This document shows, piece by piece, positions 1 through 9,602 of a stretch of 64,000 bases of DNA. The notes beneath the pieces are model-generated. The model was not told the origin of the DNA. It made no database searches and saw nothing but the letters and a program-made list of their open reading frames with translations. The position numbers and the translations under genes are program-made. Source of the DNA: Verrucomicrobium sp. GAS474 (GTDB lineage: Bacteria; Verrucomicrobiota; Verrucomicrobiia; Methylacidiphilales; GAS474); the NCBI RefSeq assembly GCF_900105685.1, contig NZ_LT629781.1, forward strand, positions 1,550,001-1,614,000, read 5' to 3'. Numbering within the stretch: position 1 is the stretch's first letter; each line of letters begins with the position of its first letter.

Positions 1-1
1 C

Positions 2-1540
2 ATCGCTTCGGGACAGGTTTTGCAGACTTTCAATGTTCCCCTTCCCTCGGTTGTCCTGCCGATCCCGGCCCTCGTCAATGATCCGAGTTTGGTCTCGCCC
101 CCGACGACCGATTTGCCGAATTGGTGGAGCTTCGGGGTGAATTTCCCGAACACCAGCGCCTATCCCTCGATTTTCGGCACCTTCCCGGGGCGGCTCTCTT
201 TCGTCAGCTCAAAGGGCCAAGGCGGAGCGACGACGCCGCAGCTCGGCAATCCCGTGATCGACACGTACGACGTCGTCCGCACCGTCCAGCCGGCCCACGG
301 CGACTTCCGCGTCCTCGCCGGTCTCAACAACGTCCCCGCGTCGACCTACATCATCCATCCCGACTACCGGGATACGACGAAGATGTGGGCCTCGACCCTC
401 ACCGAGGCCTACAGCACGGCCAGCACCCAGGGTCTTTCCCTCGGCAGCTACTTCCCCAGCACGATCACCGCCGCCCAGTACCGGGGCACCCTGGCCGCGC
501 CCGACATCATCCCCTCGGCCACCGGGACGAACACCCCCGAGGGAACCGGCGACTTCGACAGCGGCCTTCCGAACATCCCCGACGGCGCCTACATCAACAA
601 GCCCGACGAGGGCCTCGGGCCGGGGGCCGCCGGGGCGAGTACCTACTTCGACTACCCGTGGACCGCCAATGCGGCGGGGGTGAACTTCTTCTCCCCGAAC
701 CGCCAGATTCCGTCGCCCGGGATGTTCGGCTCCCTGCCTACGGGGGTGAAGGCGGGCGTCCCGTGGCGGACGCTCCTCTTCCACCCCCAGACGAGCCACT
801 TCGGCTCCAGCCATCTGCCCGAGGATCATCTCTTCCTCGACCTCTTCTGGATGCCGGTCGTCGAGCCCTACGCGATCAGCGACCGCTTCTCGACCGCCGG
901 GAAGATCAACATGAATTACCAGATCCTCCCCTTCACCTACATCAACCGGTCGACCGGGCTCAACGCCCTCCTCAAGTCGGAGCGCGTCTACGCGATCCCG
1001 AACGCCGACGTACAGCTCGGCTACAAGGTCGGCCCCCAGGTCCCGGCGGTCGACTACCCCGTCGACGCGACGCAGACCCTCGCCCAGTTCCAGACGAAGT
1101 TCCAGTCGGGCGACGTCTACCGGTCGGCCTCGGAGATCTGCGATCTCCACATCGTCCCCCTCGGCCTCACGGGGGCCTCCGTCGCGACGATGGCGAACAC
1201 CACGACGGGCGGATTCTGGGCCGGGATGCGGCTTACCGGGGAAAACCTGCGGGAGCGGATCTACACGACCCTCTATCCCCGCCTCACGACGAAGTCGAAC
1301 ACCTACACCGTCCACTTCCGCGCCCAGTCGCTGAAGAAGGCGGCGGCCTCGATCCCGAGCGCGTGGCAGGAAGGGGCCGATGTCGTCACCGGGGAATACC
1401 GAGGCTCCGCCACCATCGAGCGTTTCATCGACGCCAACAACACGAGCATCCCCGACTACGGCACGAACCCCGACGCGACGCCGACCCTCGATACCTACTA
1501 CCGCTGGCGCGTCATCCGCAACCGGCAGTTCTCCCCCTAG
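2..1540 (+). CDS. C-terminal part of a large protein, probably Verru_Chthon cassette protein A
   Basis: The reading frame is open from the left edge of the window, so this is the 3' end of a longer gene; about 512 codons are visible. The visible part is rich in Pro, Thr, Asn and Tyr and has no membrane segment. It ends in a block with IYTTLYPRL, TVHFRAQ, GEYRGSATIERFID and a terminal YYRWRVIRNRQFSP, which resembles from memory the C-terminus of Verru_Chthon cassette protein A, a large protein encoded with pilin-like proteins B, C and D in Verrucomicrobia. Its molecular function is unknown. The glycosidase gene starts only 18 bases after its stop, so the two may be cotranscribed. The family call is recognition, not a search result; a different large surface protein is possible. 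Confidence 0.65.
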   Translation: MASGQVLQTFNVPLPSVVLPIPALVNDPSLVSPPTTDLPNWWSFGVNFPNTSAYPSIFGTFPGRLSFVSSKGQGGATTPQLGNPVIDTYDVVRTVQPAHGDFRVLAGLNNVPASTYIIHPDYRDTTKMWASTLTEAYSTASTQGLSLGSYFPSTITAAQYRGTLAAPDIIPSATGTNTPEGTGDFDSGLPNIPDGAYINKPDEGLGPGAAGASTYFDYPWTANAAGVNFFSPNRQIPSPGMFGSLPTGVKAGVPWRTLLFHPQTSHFGSSHLPEDHLFLDLFWMPVVEPYAISDRFSTAGKINMNYQILPFTYINRSTGLNALLKSERVYAIPNADVQLGYKVGPQVPAVDYPVDATQTLAQFQTKFQSGDVYRSASEICDLHIVPLGLTGASVATMANTTTGGFWAGMRLTGENLRERIYTTLYPRLTTKSNTYTVHFRAQSLKKAAASIPSAWQEGADVVTGEYRGSATIERFIDANNTSIPDYGTNPDATPTLDTYYRWRVIRNRQFSP

Positions 1541-1558
1541 AATCTTTCCGATTTTTCC

Positions 1559-3460
1559 ATGAACGAAACGACTAAGCACACGGGCCGCTTCTCCCTCGGC
1601 TGCAATTACTGGGCTTCCCACGCGGGGATCGAGATGTGGTCCGATGCCAACTGGCGGCCCGAGGTCGTCGACGCCGATTTCCGGCTCCTCGCCGAGAGCG
1701 GCCTGCGGACTGTCCGGGTCTTCCCCCTCTGGCCCGAATTCCAGCCGATCAAGCGGCTCTACACCGCGATGGGCCGCGCCTGCGACACCGTCCTTCCCGA
1801 TGACGGCGGCGATCCCGCCCTGCGCCGCGCGGGGGTCTCTCGCGCCGCGCTGGAGAAATTCCAGGTCCTCGCCGACCTCGCCTCGAAGCACGGCCTCGAG
1901 CTCATCGTCGGTCTCGTCACCGGGTGGATGAGCGGCCGCCTCTTCGTCCCGCCGGCGCTCGAGGAGAGGAACATCCTGACCGATCCCGCCGCCCTCATGT
2001 GGCAGGTCCGCTTCGTCCGCGCCTTCGTCTCCCGCTTCCGCACCCACGCGGCGATCGTCTCGTGGGACCTCGGCAACGAGTGCAACTGCCTCGCCGCGCC
2101 CGGTTCCCGCGAGGCGGCCTGGAGCTGGACGGCGCAGATCTCCGACGCGATCCGCGCCGAGGACGCCACCCGCCCCGTCATCTCCGGGATGCACAGCCTC
2201 TCCGCGGGCCGCGACGACACGTGGAGCATCGAGGACCAGGCCGAGCTCACCGACGTCCTCACGATCCATCCCTATCCCCCCTTCACGCCCCATTGCGACC
2301 GCGACCGCCTCGGGACGATCCGCAGCGGCCTCCACGCGACCGCCGAGGGCTGCCTCTACGCCGACGTCGGCGGGAAGCCGTGCCTCGCCGAGGAGGTCGG
2401 CACCCTCGGGCCGATGCTCGGCTCCGAACGGCGGGCCGCCGACTACCTCCGCGGCGCCCTCTTCTCCCTCTGGGCCCACGGCAACGAGGGGCTCCTCTGG
2501 TGGTGCGCCTTCGACCAGGACCACCTCGCCTACGCCCCCTATGAGTGGAGCTCCCCCGAGCGCGAGCTCGGCCTCTTCCGCAACGACCGCGCCCCGAAGC
2601 CGGTCGTTGCCGAGTTCACGGCGTTCGAGGCCTTCCTGAAAACCGCCCCGGTCCTCGCGCCGCGCCGTCGCCGCGCCGTCTGCATCTTGACCGACGATCA
2701 GGATCGTTGGGGCGTGGCCTACGCATCGTTCATCCTATCAAAACAGGCTGGTTTCGAGGTCGAATTCCAGAGCGCCCACCAGCCCCTCCGAGATGCCGAT
2801 CTTTATCTGTTGCCATCGGTCTCCGGCTTCAACGCGATCCCCCGTGCCTTCGGGATCGCATTGAATAAACGGATCGAATCGGGGGCGACGCTCTATCTGT
2901 CGCTCAACGACGGCTTCCTCGCCGACTTCGGACGGGCGTTCGGCATGGAGGTCGAGGCCCGGTGCCAGCGGACGGTCCCCGCCGAGATCGCCTGGGCTGG
3001 GGAGATTCATCGTGTCGCCTCGCCCTACCGCCTCGACCTGAACCGGGGGGGGGCCGAAGTCCTCGCCCGGGAGGCCGACGGCAACCCGGCCTTCGTCCGC
3101 TTCGCGCGAGGAAAGGGGCAGGCCTACTTCCTCAGCGTGCCGATCGAGCTCGATGCCGTGAAGGCCCCGGGCGCCTTCGAGGAGCGGAATCACGCCGCCT
3201 TCTACCGGGAGATCGGCGCGGGAGTCCGGGCGCGGCACGTCGTCCGCAACGGCCTTCCCGGCCTCGGCGTCACCGAGCATCCCGCCGCCGACGGACGCCT
3301 CCACCTCGTCCTCGTCAATTACGGGCGGGAAACCCTCTCCTTCACCCCCGACCTCGCCCCCGGCTGGTCCGTCGCCGAGGTGGTGCGCGGACGGCGCGAG
3401 GGGGCGGCCTTCGTCGTCCCGCCCCAGGACGGCGTCGTCGTCACGCTGAAGCAAGGATAG
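1559..3460 (+). CDS. GH5-like glycoside hydrolase with C-terminal GATase-like domain
   Basis: Predicted (beta/alpha)8 glycosidase of the GH5/cellulase-mannanase type, 633 residues. A catalytic acid-base candidate is E174 in WDLGNEC, HPYP follows near residue 237, and the likely nucleophile is E279 in CLAEEVG, the usual order for clan GH-A. From about residue 355 there is a second alpha/beta domain (ILTDDQDRWGVAYASFIL, then LPSVSGFNAIP) like the beta-galactosidase trimerisation or GATase-like domain, and then a small beta domain. I see no signal peptide, so the enzyme may be cytoplasmic and act on short oligosaccharides; the substrate cannot be read from the sequence, with beta-mannosides or beta-glucosides most likely. 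It lies 18 bases after the preceding surface-protein gene and 25 bases before a PEP-CTERM protein gene. Confidence 0.8.
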   Translation: MNETTKHTGRFSLGCNYWASHAGIEMWSDANWRPEVVDADFRLLAESGLRTVRVFPLWPEFQPIKRLYTAMGRACDTVLPDDGGDPALRRAGVSRAALEKFQVLADLASKHGLELIVGLVTGWMSGRLFVPPALEERNILTDPAALMWQVRFVRAFVSRFRTHAAIVSWDLGNECNCLAAPGSREAAWSWTAQISDAIRAEDATRPVISGMHSLSAGRDDTWSIEDQAELTDVLTIHPYPPFTPHCDRDRLGTIRSGLHATAEGCLYADVGGKPCLAEEVGTLGPMLGSERRAADYLRGALFSLWAHGNEGLLWWCAFDQDHLAYAPYEWSSPERELGLFRNDRAPKPVVAEFTAFEAFLKTAPVLAPRRRRAVCILTDDQDRWGVAYASFILSKQAGFEVEFQSAHQPLRDADLYLLPSVSGFNAIPRAFGIALNKRIESGATLYLSLNDGFLADFGRAFGMEVEARCQRTVPAEIAWAGEIHRVASPYRLDLNRGGAEVLAREADGNPAFVRFARGKGQAYFLSVPIELDAVKAPGAFEERNHAAFYREIGAGVRARHVVRNGLPGLGVTEHPAADGRLHLVLVNYGRETLSFTPDLAPGWSVAEVVRGRREGAAFVVPPQDGVVVTLKQG

Positions 3461-3485
3461 CACCAACCCGGGACCGAAAAACAAT

Positions 3486-5735
3486 ATGGCGCGGCACTGG
3501 CTCTCCCTGGCGGTCGTCTTCCTGGTTTCGGCCCGTCTGCCGGAAGCGGAGGCGCTCACGCTGAGCGACGGCGACGTGGCGGCGAACGACTCGCGCTGGC
3601 AGCCGGGATCGATCACGACCAATTCCCAGAACGTCACGAACCCGGTCCCCAACAGCAACCCGAATTGGGTGGGGGCCGGGTACGATTTCTCCTCGGTCGG
3701 CTGGTCCCTCAGCTACTACAACGGGCGCTCGACGAACCTCACCCTCATCGCCCCCGGGATCGCTGCGACGGCGGCCCACCACGCGATCGACAGCTCCCCC
3801 TTCCCCTCCTCGCCGACGGTCGAGTTCGTCGGGACCCAGAACAATCCCGTCTATGCCACGGTGACCGGGACGATCCAGCTGAAGAACAACGGCTATGCGG
3901 GCGACGTCGCGCTCACGACGCTGAACCGGGCGACGACCGATGCCGACCACGTCACCGTCGCCCGCATGCTCGACATCTCGAGCCGGAACTACGTCGGCCA
4001 GTCGGTCTTCGCCCTGGGCAGCAACGTCATCACTCCCTACGATCCCCCCGCCGCCATCGGCCAGCAGGTCGGGACCGGCGTCGTCAGCGGTATCGGCAAC
4101 GCCGGCAGCGACGGCCTCCTCGTCAGCTACAGCAAGGGAAGCAAGGGGACCTTCCTGAACGCCGACAGCGGCGACTCCGGGAGCCCGGTCTTCATCACCT
4201 ACAAGGGCCAGCTCACCCTCCTCGGCGTCTTCTACTACCCGACCCAGACCAGCAGCCTCGTCCCGATGACCGTCGGGACGACCTCCTACGATCCGGTGAC
4301 GCCGACGAACGCCCAGCTCGCCCCCTACGGCTACGCCCTCCGCTTCACGATCTACGACGTCCCGACCGACACGGCGAACACCGCCAACGTCTGGACCGGC
4401 GGCGGGGGGAGCGGTGCCTTCGGCGCGACCGCGAACTGGTCGAAGGGGAGCGTCCCCGCCGCCCTTCCCGTCGTCTTCGACGGCGCCGCCGCGGGCGGGC
4501 AGACGACGGTCTCCCTTGCGGCGAACCAGGCGGTGCGCGGCATGCTCTTCCGCTCCACGGCGGGCGGCAGCGGCTTCACCTTCACCGGGACGAATACCCT
4601 CGCCGTCGGCACCACCGGCATCCGCAACGAGAGCGCGGCGACGCAGACCTTCAGCGTCCCCGTCACCCTCTCCGGGGCCCAGAACTGGGAGGCCGAGGGA
4701 GGGAACCTCGTCTTCAACGGGACCGTCGCCAACGGCGGGAACCTCCTCGTCGTGCAGGGGGCGAAGGACACGACCCTCAACGGCGTCATCTCCGGCGCGG
4801 GCGGCTTCGCGAAGGACGGCGTCGGCGTCGCCACCCTCAACGCCGCGAACACCTATTCCGGCACCACCTTCATCCACGACGGCACGGTGAGGATGGGGGT
4901 GAACAACGCGATCTCCTCCTCCTCGGTCGTCCAGTTCGACGCGGCGAACCCGACGGCGAACTTCGACCTCAACGGCCACAGCCAATCGATCGGCGGCCTC
5001 CGCTCCTCCCTCCAGGGGACCGGGACGGTGACGATGGGGACGGCGGGGCTGACCACCGGCTCGGCCAACCAGACCGAGACCTACGCGGGCGTCTTCGCGG
5101 GCTCCGGCACCCTCACGAAGACCGGGGGCGGCACGTGGACCCTCACGGGGGACAGCAGCGGGACCTTCAGCGGGAACATCGTCGTCAACCAGGGGGCGCT
5201 CTTCCTCGGTACGACGGCGGGAAGCGCGACCGGGACCGGCACGGTGACCCTCGCGTCGGGGAACTTCGCGACGCTGGGCGGGACGGGCCTGATCGCCGGA
5301 TCGGTGATCCAGCAGGCGGGGACCTATCTCTCTCCGGGCACCGGCGGCATCGGGACCCTCGCCGTCGGCGGGAACTACACCTGGAACGGCGGCTCCACCT
5401 TCATCTTCGAGCTCGGTGCCTCGGGCGCGGGGGACCGCCTCGACCTCGGGAGCGGCTCCCTCATCAAGGGAACGGGAACCGGCTACTCCCTGCGTCTCAC
5501 CGACCTCGGCGGGGCCTCGGGCCTCTACACCCTCGCCACCTTCGGCAGCACCACGTTCACCGCGGCCGATTTCAGCCTCAGCTCCCTCAGCACCGTCCAC
5601 GGCACCTTCATCCTCAACGCCAATTCGCTCCAGTTCCAGCTCGCCGCCGTCCCGGAGCCCGACCCCTGGATCCTCCTCGCCTCCGGCGCCGTCCTCCTCG
5701 CCCTGGCCGCCGCCCGCCGCCGGGCGACGGCCTGA
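3486..5735 (+). CDS. Secreted trypsin-like protease fused to autotransporter-type beta repeats with PEP-CTERM tail
   Basis: A 749-residue exported protein. A signal peptide covers about residues 1-23. Residues 60-300 look like a chymotrypsin-fold protease: H98 in TAAHHA, D140 in YAGDVAL and S231 in GDSGSPVF make a plausible catalytic triad. Residues 300-640 are Gly/Thr/Asn-rich beta-helix sequence with at least two copies of the autotransporter-associated beta-strand repeat, at about 437-470 (GAGGFAKDGVGVATL) and 543-580 (GSGTLTKTGGGTWTLTG). The C-terminus is a PEP-CTERM signal: VPEPDPW, a hydrophobic helix and an Arg cluster (ARRR). It should therefore be sorted to the envelope by the exosortase system and probably anchored or released. 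There is no beta-barrel translocator, so it is not a true type V autotransporter. Protease activity is inferred only from the triad. Confidence 0.82.
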   Translation: MARHWLSLAVVFLVSARLPEAEALTLSDGDVAANDSRWQPGSITTNSQNVTNPVPNSNPNWVGAGYDFSSVGWSLSYYNGRSTNLTLIAPGIAATAAHHAIDSSPFPSSPTVEFVGTQNNPVYATVTGTIQLKNNGYAGDVALTTLNRATTDADHVTVARMLDISSRNYVGQSVFALGSNVITPYDPPAAIGQQVGTGVVSGIGNAGSDGLLVSYSKGSKGTFLNADSGDSGSPVFITYKGQLTLLGVFYYPTQTSSLVPMTVGTTSYDPVTPTNAQLAPYGYALRFTIYDVPTDTANTANVWTGGGGSGAFGATANWSKGSVPAALPVVFDGAAAGGQTTVSLAANQAVRGMLFRSTAGGSGFTFTGTNTLAVGTTGIRNESAATQTFSVPVTLSGAQNWEAEGGNLVFNGTVANGGNLLVVQGAKDTTLNGVISGAGGFAKDGVGVATLNAANTYSGTTFIHDGTVRMGVNNAISSSSVVQFDAANPTANFDLNGHSQSIGGLRSSLQGTGTVTMGTAGLTTGSANQTETYAGVFAGSGTLTKTGGGTWTLTGDSSGTFSGNIVVNQGALFLGTTAGSATGTGTVTLASGNFATLGGTGLIAGSVIQQAGTYLSPGTGGIGTLAVGGNYTWNGGSTFIFELGASGAGDRLDLGSGSLIKGTGTGYSLRLTDLGGASGLYTLATFGSTTFTAADFSLSSLSTVHGTFILNANSLQFQLAAVPEPDPWILLASGAVLLALAAARRRATA

Positions 5736-5802
5736 CGGATCTCCTTGCCCCCCGATTCGGGACGGGCATAGTGGTCGCCTCGCGAGAGCCTTGCGCGGCT
5801 TC

Positions 5803-5877
5803 GGGCGGTTAGCTCAGTGGTAGAGCGGCTCGCTTACACCGAGTTGGTCGGGGGTTCGAATCCCTCACCGCCCACCA
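5803..5877 (+). tRNA. tRNA-Val (UAC)
   Basis: A complete cloverleaf can be folded by hand. The acceptor stem GGGCGGT pairs with ACCGCCC, the D stem is GCTC/GAGC, and the anticodon stem GCTCG/CGAGT encloses the loop CTTACAC, giving anticodon TAC (valine). The T arm carries GGTTCGAATCC. The discriminator is A and the CCA end is encoded. It lies between the PEP-CTERM protein gene and a convergent small gene. No integrase or direct repeat marks it as an integration site. Confidence 0.97.
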
Positions 5878-5893
5878 GGCCCGGCGCGGCCGG

Positions 5894-6247
5894 CTACTTC
5901 TCCTCGGTCAGCTTCTGCAGCTCGCCGATGAGGAGGTCGATCTTCTTCAGGTCCTTGCGGCGGCCTTTGGCGGGCTTCACCTGAAGGGCGTCGATCAGCC
6001 GGATCGCTTTTTCCTGTTTCTTGACCGACTGGCGGTGGAGGCCTTCCTCGGTCTCCTCGATCTCGCGCCGGAGGCGAGAGAGGAAGCGGCGGGAGGTCTC
6101 GTCGAGGATGGTGGCGAGGGCGTTGATCCGCTCGCGCAGGAGGACGTCCCCGGCGGGGGCCAGCGGGACGGGGAGGGAGGCGGGACGGGCCTGCTTCCGG
6201 ACTCGAGGCTGGGTCGGCTTCGCTTTGCGGGGGGACGGCTTTTTCAT
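5894..6247 (-). CDS. Small basic coiled-coil protein of unknown function
   Basis: A 117-residue protein I do not recognise. Residues 1-30 are rich in Lys, Arg and Pro (MKKPSPRKAKPTQPRVRKQA), and residues 38-117 are mostly Arg, Lys, Glu and Leu with heptad spacing, suggesting a helical or coiled-coil segment. There is no signal peptide or Cys. The composition fits a nucleic-acid-binding or structural protein, but that is only inference. The gene lies 17 bases downstream of clpB on the same strand, so it may be the last gene of the clpB transcript. Codon use matches its neighbours. Confidence 0.6.
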   Translation of the reverse strand: MKKPSPRKAKPTQPRVRKQARPASLPVPLAPAGDVLLRERINALATILDETSRRFLSRLRREIEETEEGLHRQSVKKQEKAIRLIDALQVKPAKGRRKDLKKIDLLIGELQKLTEEK

Positions 6248-6264
6248 GGCGATGTGGGGTCAGC

Positions 6265-8895
6265 TTATCCCGCCTGGGTGGTGAAGAGCAACTCTTCCCC
6301 CTTGGCGTCGACTTTCACGGTGCTGCCGTCCTTCACCTCGCCGGAGAGGAGCTTCCGGGAGAGGGCGGTCTCGAGTTCCTTCTGGATGAGCCGCTTCAGC
6401 GGGCGCGCGCCGTAGACGGGGCTGTAGCCGGCCTTGGCGAGGTGGGTCTTCGCCGCCGCCGTCAGGGTGATGGTGATGGCGCGGTCGTCGAGCCGCCGCC
6501 GCAGGGAGCCGATGAGGAGGTCGACGATCTTCGTGATCTCGGCGAGGGTGAGGGGCTTGAAGAGGACGACGTCGTCGATCCGGTTCAGGAACTCGGGACG
6601 GAAATGGGAACGGAGTTCGCCCATGACTTTCTCCCGGGTCTTTTCAGGGATCTCGCCATCCTCCGTGGCCCCTTCGATGAGATACGGGCTCCCGATGTTC
6701 GAGGTCATGATGAGGAGGGTGTTCTTGAAGTCGACGGTGCGGCCCTGGGAGTCGGTGAGGCGGCCGTCGTCGAGGACCTGGAGCATGATGTTGAAAACGT
6801 CGCCGTGGGCCTTCTCGATCTCGTCGAAGAGGATGACGGTGTAGGGGCGGCGCCGGACGGCCTCGGTGAGCTGGCCGCCCTCCTCGTAGCCGACGTAGCC
6901 GGGAGGGGCGCCGACGAGCTTCGCGACGGAGTGCTTCTCCATGTATTCGCTCATGTCGATGCGGACGATGTTGTCCTCGCTGTCGAAGAGGGCCTGGGCG
7001 AGGGCGCGGGCGAGCTCGGTCTTCCCGACGCCGGTGGGGCCGAGGAAGAGGAAGGAGCCGATGGGGCGCTTCGGGTCCTTCAGCCCGGAGCGGGCGCGGA
7101 TGACGGCGTCGGCGACGGCGCTGACGGCCTCGTCCTGGCCGATGACCCGCTCGTGGAGGATGGCGTCGAGGCGGAGGAGCTTGTCCCGTTCCCCCTCGAG
7201 GAGGCGGGCGACGGGGACGCCGGTCCAGCGGGCGACGACCTCGGCGATCTCCTGCTCGGTGACCTCCTCCTGGATGAGGCGGGCCGACTTGTCGGAGCCG
7301 TCGGCCTTCGCGGCGTCGGCCTTTGCCTTTTCCTCGGCGGCGGAGATCTTCCGCTCGAGCTCGGGGAGCTTCCCGTAGCGGAGTTCGGCGACCTTGTTCA
7401 GGTCGTGGTTGCGCTCGGCCTGGTCGATCTCGATGAGGAGCTTTTCCTGCTCGCCCCGGAGGGTCTGGAGGCCGGTGACGCTCGCCTTCTCGGCCTGCCA
7501 CCGGGCCTTCAGGGCGTCGCGGTCGGCGCGGACGTCGGCCAGCTCCTTCTGGAGCGCGGCGAGGCGGGTCTTCGACGAGGCGTCCTTTTCTTTCTTCAGC
7601 GCCTCCTGCTCGATCTCGAGGCGGAGGGTGCGGCGTTCGAGGGTCTCGAGTTCCTCGGGCATGCTCTCGATCTCGGTCTTGAGCTTCGCGGCGGCCTCGT
7701 CGATGAGGTCGATCGCCTTGTCGGGGAGGAAGCGGTCGGCGATGTAGCGGTGGGAGAGGGTGGCGGCGGAGACGAGCGCGCCGTCCTGGATGCGGACGCC
7801 GTGGTGGAGCTCGTAGCGGCGGGCGAGGCCGCGGAGGATCGAGACGGTGTCCTCGACCGTCGGTTCGGCGACGAGGACGGGCTGGAAGCGGCGCTCGAGG
7901 GCGGCGTCCTTCTCGATGTACTTCCGGTACTCGTCGAGGGTCGTCGCGCCGATGCAGTGGAGCTCGCCGCGGGCGAGCATCGGCTTCAGCATGTTCCCGG
8001 CGTCCATCGAGCCCTCGGCCTTCCCCGCGCCGACGACGGTGTGGATCTCGTCGATGAAGAGGATGATCTGCCCCTCGGACTGGGTCACTTCCTGGAGGAC
8101 GGCCTTGAGCCGTTCCTCGAACTCGCCCCGGAACTTCGCCCCCGCGATGAGGGCGCCGAGGTCGAGGGAGACGATCTTCTTGTCCTTCAGGCTCTCCGGC
8201 ACGTCGCGGGCGATGATCCGCTGGGCGAGGCCCTCGACGATCGCCGTCTTGCCGACGCCGGGCTCGCCGATGAGGACGGGGTTGTTCTTCGTCCGGCGGG
8301 AGAGGACCTGGATCGCGCGCCGGATCTCGGCGTCGCGCCCGATGACGGGGTCGAGCTTCCCGGCGGCGGCGGCCTTCGTCAGGTCGCGCCCGTATTTCTC
8401 GAGCGCCTCGTAGGTCGCCTCCGGGTTCGCGGTGGTGACCCGCTGGTTGCCCCGGACCTCGGCCATCGCCTTGAGGAAGGCGTCCTTCTTCGCCCCGAGA
8501 GCCTTGAAGATCCGCCCGACGGGGGTCGACGACGCCTCGTCGAACATGGGGAGGATGAGGTGCTCGACCGAGACGTAGTCGTCCTTCAGCCGCTTCGCCT
8601 CGTCCTGGGCGGAGACGAGGAGCTTGTTCAGCCGCTGCGTGATGTGGACGCCCGCCGACTGCCCCGCGCCGGTGACGGTCGGGAGCTTCGCGAGCTCGTC
8701 CTCGAGCCGATCCTGCAGGACCTCGGCGGGGACGTTCGCGCGGGAGAAGAGGCGGGGGGCGAGGCCCTCGTCCTGCGCCAGGAGGGCGGCGAGGAGATGC
8801 TCGACATCGACGGAGGCGTGGCTGCGGCGGGCGGCCTCGGACTGGGTCTCGGCGATGGCGACTTGGGCCTTTTCGGTGAACTTGTTCGGATCCAT
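6265..8895 (-). CDS. clpB: ATP-dependent disaggregase ClpB
   Basis: Hsp104/ClpB chaperone of 876 residues, close to the family length. In order it has the N-terminal Clp double repeat (1-145), the first AAA+ module with Walker A GEPGVGKT at 210-217, the long coiled-coil M domain (about 405-530, with [11 protein letters not shown]), and the second AAA+ module with GPTGVGKT near 618 and the ClpB signature sequence [16 protein letters not shown]. The M domain marks it as ClpB rather than ClpA or ClpC, and no IGF-type ClpP-binding loop was noticed. It works with DnaK/DnaJ in the cytoplasm to dissolve aggregates after heat stress. I saw no clear CIRCE or heat-shock promoter in the short upstream gap. 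Confidence 0.98.
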   Translation of the reverse strand: MDPNKFTEKAQVAIAETQSEAARRSHASVDVEHLLAALLAQDEGLAPRLFSRANVPAEVLQDRLEDELAKLPTVTGAGQSAGVHITQRLNKLLVSAQDEAKRLKDDYVSVEHLILPMFDEASSTPVGRIFKALGAKKDAFLKAMAEVRGNQRVTTANPEATYEALEKYGRDLTKAAAAGKLDPVIGRDAEIRRAIQVLSRRTKNNPVLIGEPGVGKTAIVEGLAQRIIARDVPESLKDKKIVSLDLGALIAGAKFRGEFEERLKAVLQEVTQSEGQIILFIDEIHTVVGAGKAEGSMDAGNMLKPMLARGELHCIGATTLDEYRKYIEKDAALERRFQPVLVAEPTVEDTVSILRGLARRYELHHGVRIQDGALVSAATLSHRYIADRFLPDKAIDLIDEAAAKLKTEIESMPEELETLERRTLRLEIEQEALKKEKDASSKTRLAALQKELADVRADRDALKARWQAEKASVTGLQTLRGEQEKLLIEIDQAERNHDLNKVAELRYGKLPELERKISAAEEKAKADAAKADGSDKSARLIQEEVTEQEIAEVVARWTGVPVARLLEGERDKLLRLDAILHERVIGQDEAVSAVADAVIRARSGLKDPKRPIGSFLFLGPTGVGKTELARALAQALFDSEDNIVRIDMSEYMEKHSVAKLVGAPPGYVGYEEGGQLTEAVRRRPYTVILFDEIEKAHGDVFNIMLQVLDDGRLTDSQGRTVDFKNTLLIMTSNIGSPYLIEGATEDGEIPEKTREKVMGELRSHFRPEFLNRIDDVVLFKPLTLAEITKIVDLLIGSLRRRLDDRAITITLTAAAKTHLAKAGYSPVYGARPLKRLIQKELETALSRKLLSGEVKDGSTVKVDAKGEELLFTTQAG

Positions 8896-8975
8896 GGTTT
8901 CGGTTCCCTAAGATACCCCCTTTTCGATCCCATTCCAAGAGGGGGTTCTGCTACTCGATGGGGGAGAGGAAGATT

Positions 8976-9602
8976 TTACGCCGCTTCGAACCGGACGGGG
9001 CGCTGCGCTTCGGCTTCGAGGAGATCTTTCTTCTTCTCCGCCATGGCGCGTTCCTCGTCCCAAGCGCCGCCCGGTTTCGGCGTCACGAGGACGACGATCT
9101 CCGTCGGCGCGATCCGGGCCCGGAGCGTGGCGATCCGTTGGGTGTGGGTCCGGTCGAGGGCGTCGGCGATGCGGAGGAGGCCGCCGAGGACCGAGACGGT
9201 CCGACGGTGGTCGGGGGGAAGAGCGGTGTAGGCGGCGTGATCGGGCCGGGGGACGCTCTTCCGGTGATAGCGGGCGATCTGGGCGACGAGGGCGATCTCC
9301 CCGGGCGGGAGGGTCTTCCATTTCCACTCGCCGATGAGGCGGGCCGATTCCTTGTGGTGGCCCCGCCCGTCGGGGGTCTGGGACCAGCCGATGTCGTGGA
9401 GGAGGGCGGCGGCGCGGAGACGGAGGCGGCAACCCTCGCCCCGCCCGTGCCACGGGGCGAGGGCGAGGAAGAGGGCGTCGGCGAGGGCGGCGACGTGGGT
9501 GACGTGCTCAGGCTCCTCCTCGTAGCGGGCGACGAGGGCGGCGACCTCGGCCTCGGCCTCGACCGCGACCTCTTGGGACGAGGCGGGGAGGGGCGGGGTC
9601 AC
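8976..9602 (-). CDS. HD-domain phosphohydrolase, partner of the adjacent Ppx/GppA protein
   Basis: A 208-residue HD-superfamily protein. Metal ligands are suggested by HVTHVAAL, by LLHDIGWSQ (the HD pair) and by the late Asp in LRIADALDR. Sequence and order match the C-terminal HD region fused to Ppx/GppA in gamma-proteobacteria. The start chosen is a GTG inside the stop codon of the upstream ppx gene (GTGA overlap), which implies translational coupling; upstream codons in this frame overlap ppx and are not expected to be used. It probably acts with the Ppx protein in polyphosphate or (p)ppGpp metabolism. The exact substrate is not visible. Confidence 0.75.
   Translation of the reverse strand: MTPPLPASSQEVAVEAEAEVAALVARYEEEPEHVTHVAALADALFLALAPWHGRGEGCRLRLRAAALLHDIGWSQTPDGRGHHKESARLIGEWKWKTLPPGEIALVAQIARYHRKSVPRPDHAAYTALPPDHRRTVSVLGGLLRIADALDRTHTQRIATLRARIAPTEIVVLVTPKPGGAWDEERAMAEKKKDLLEAEAQRPVRFEAA

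Noticed and set aside
209-2524. Antisense open frame (771 codons) over the cassette protein and glycosidase
   Set aside because: Shadow of two real genes; composition is repetitive Gly/Glu/Asp/Val and it crosses a gene boundary.
3441-5600. Antisense open frame (719 codons) over the PEP-CTERM protein
   Set aside because: Shadow frame; the plus strand shows signal peptide, protease motif, repeats and sorting tail.
5803-5877. tRNA-Val as integration site of a genomic island
   Set aside because: No integrase, no repeated 3' end of the tRNA and no change in base composition nearby.
6442-9231. Long open frame opposite clpB (929 codons)
   Set aside because: It mirrors the true gene, has Asp/Glu/Val/Gly-rich low-complexity sequence and no family features. 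GC-rich codon use leaves antisense frames open.
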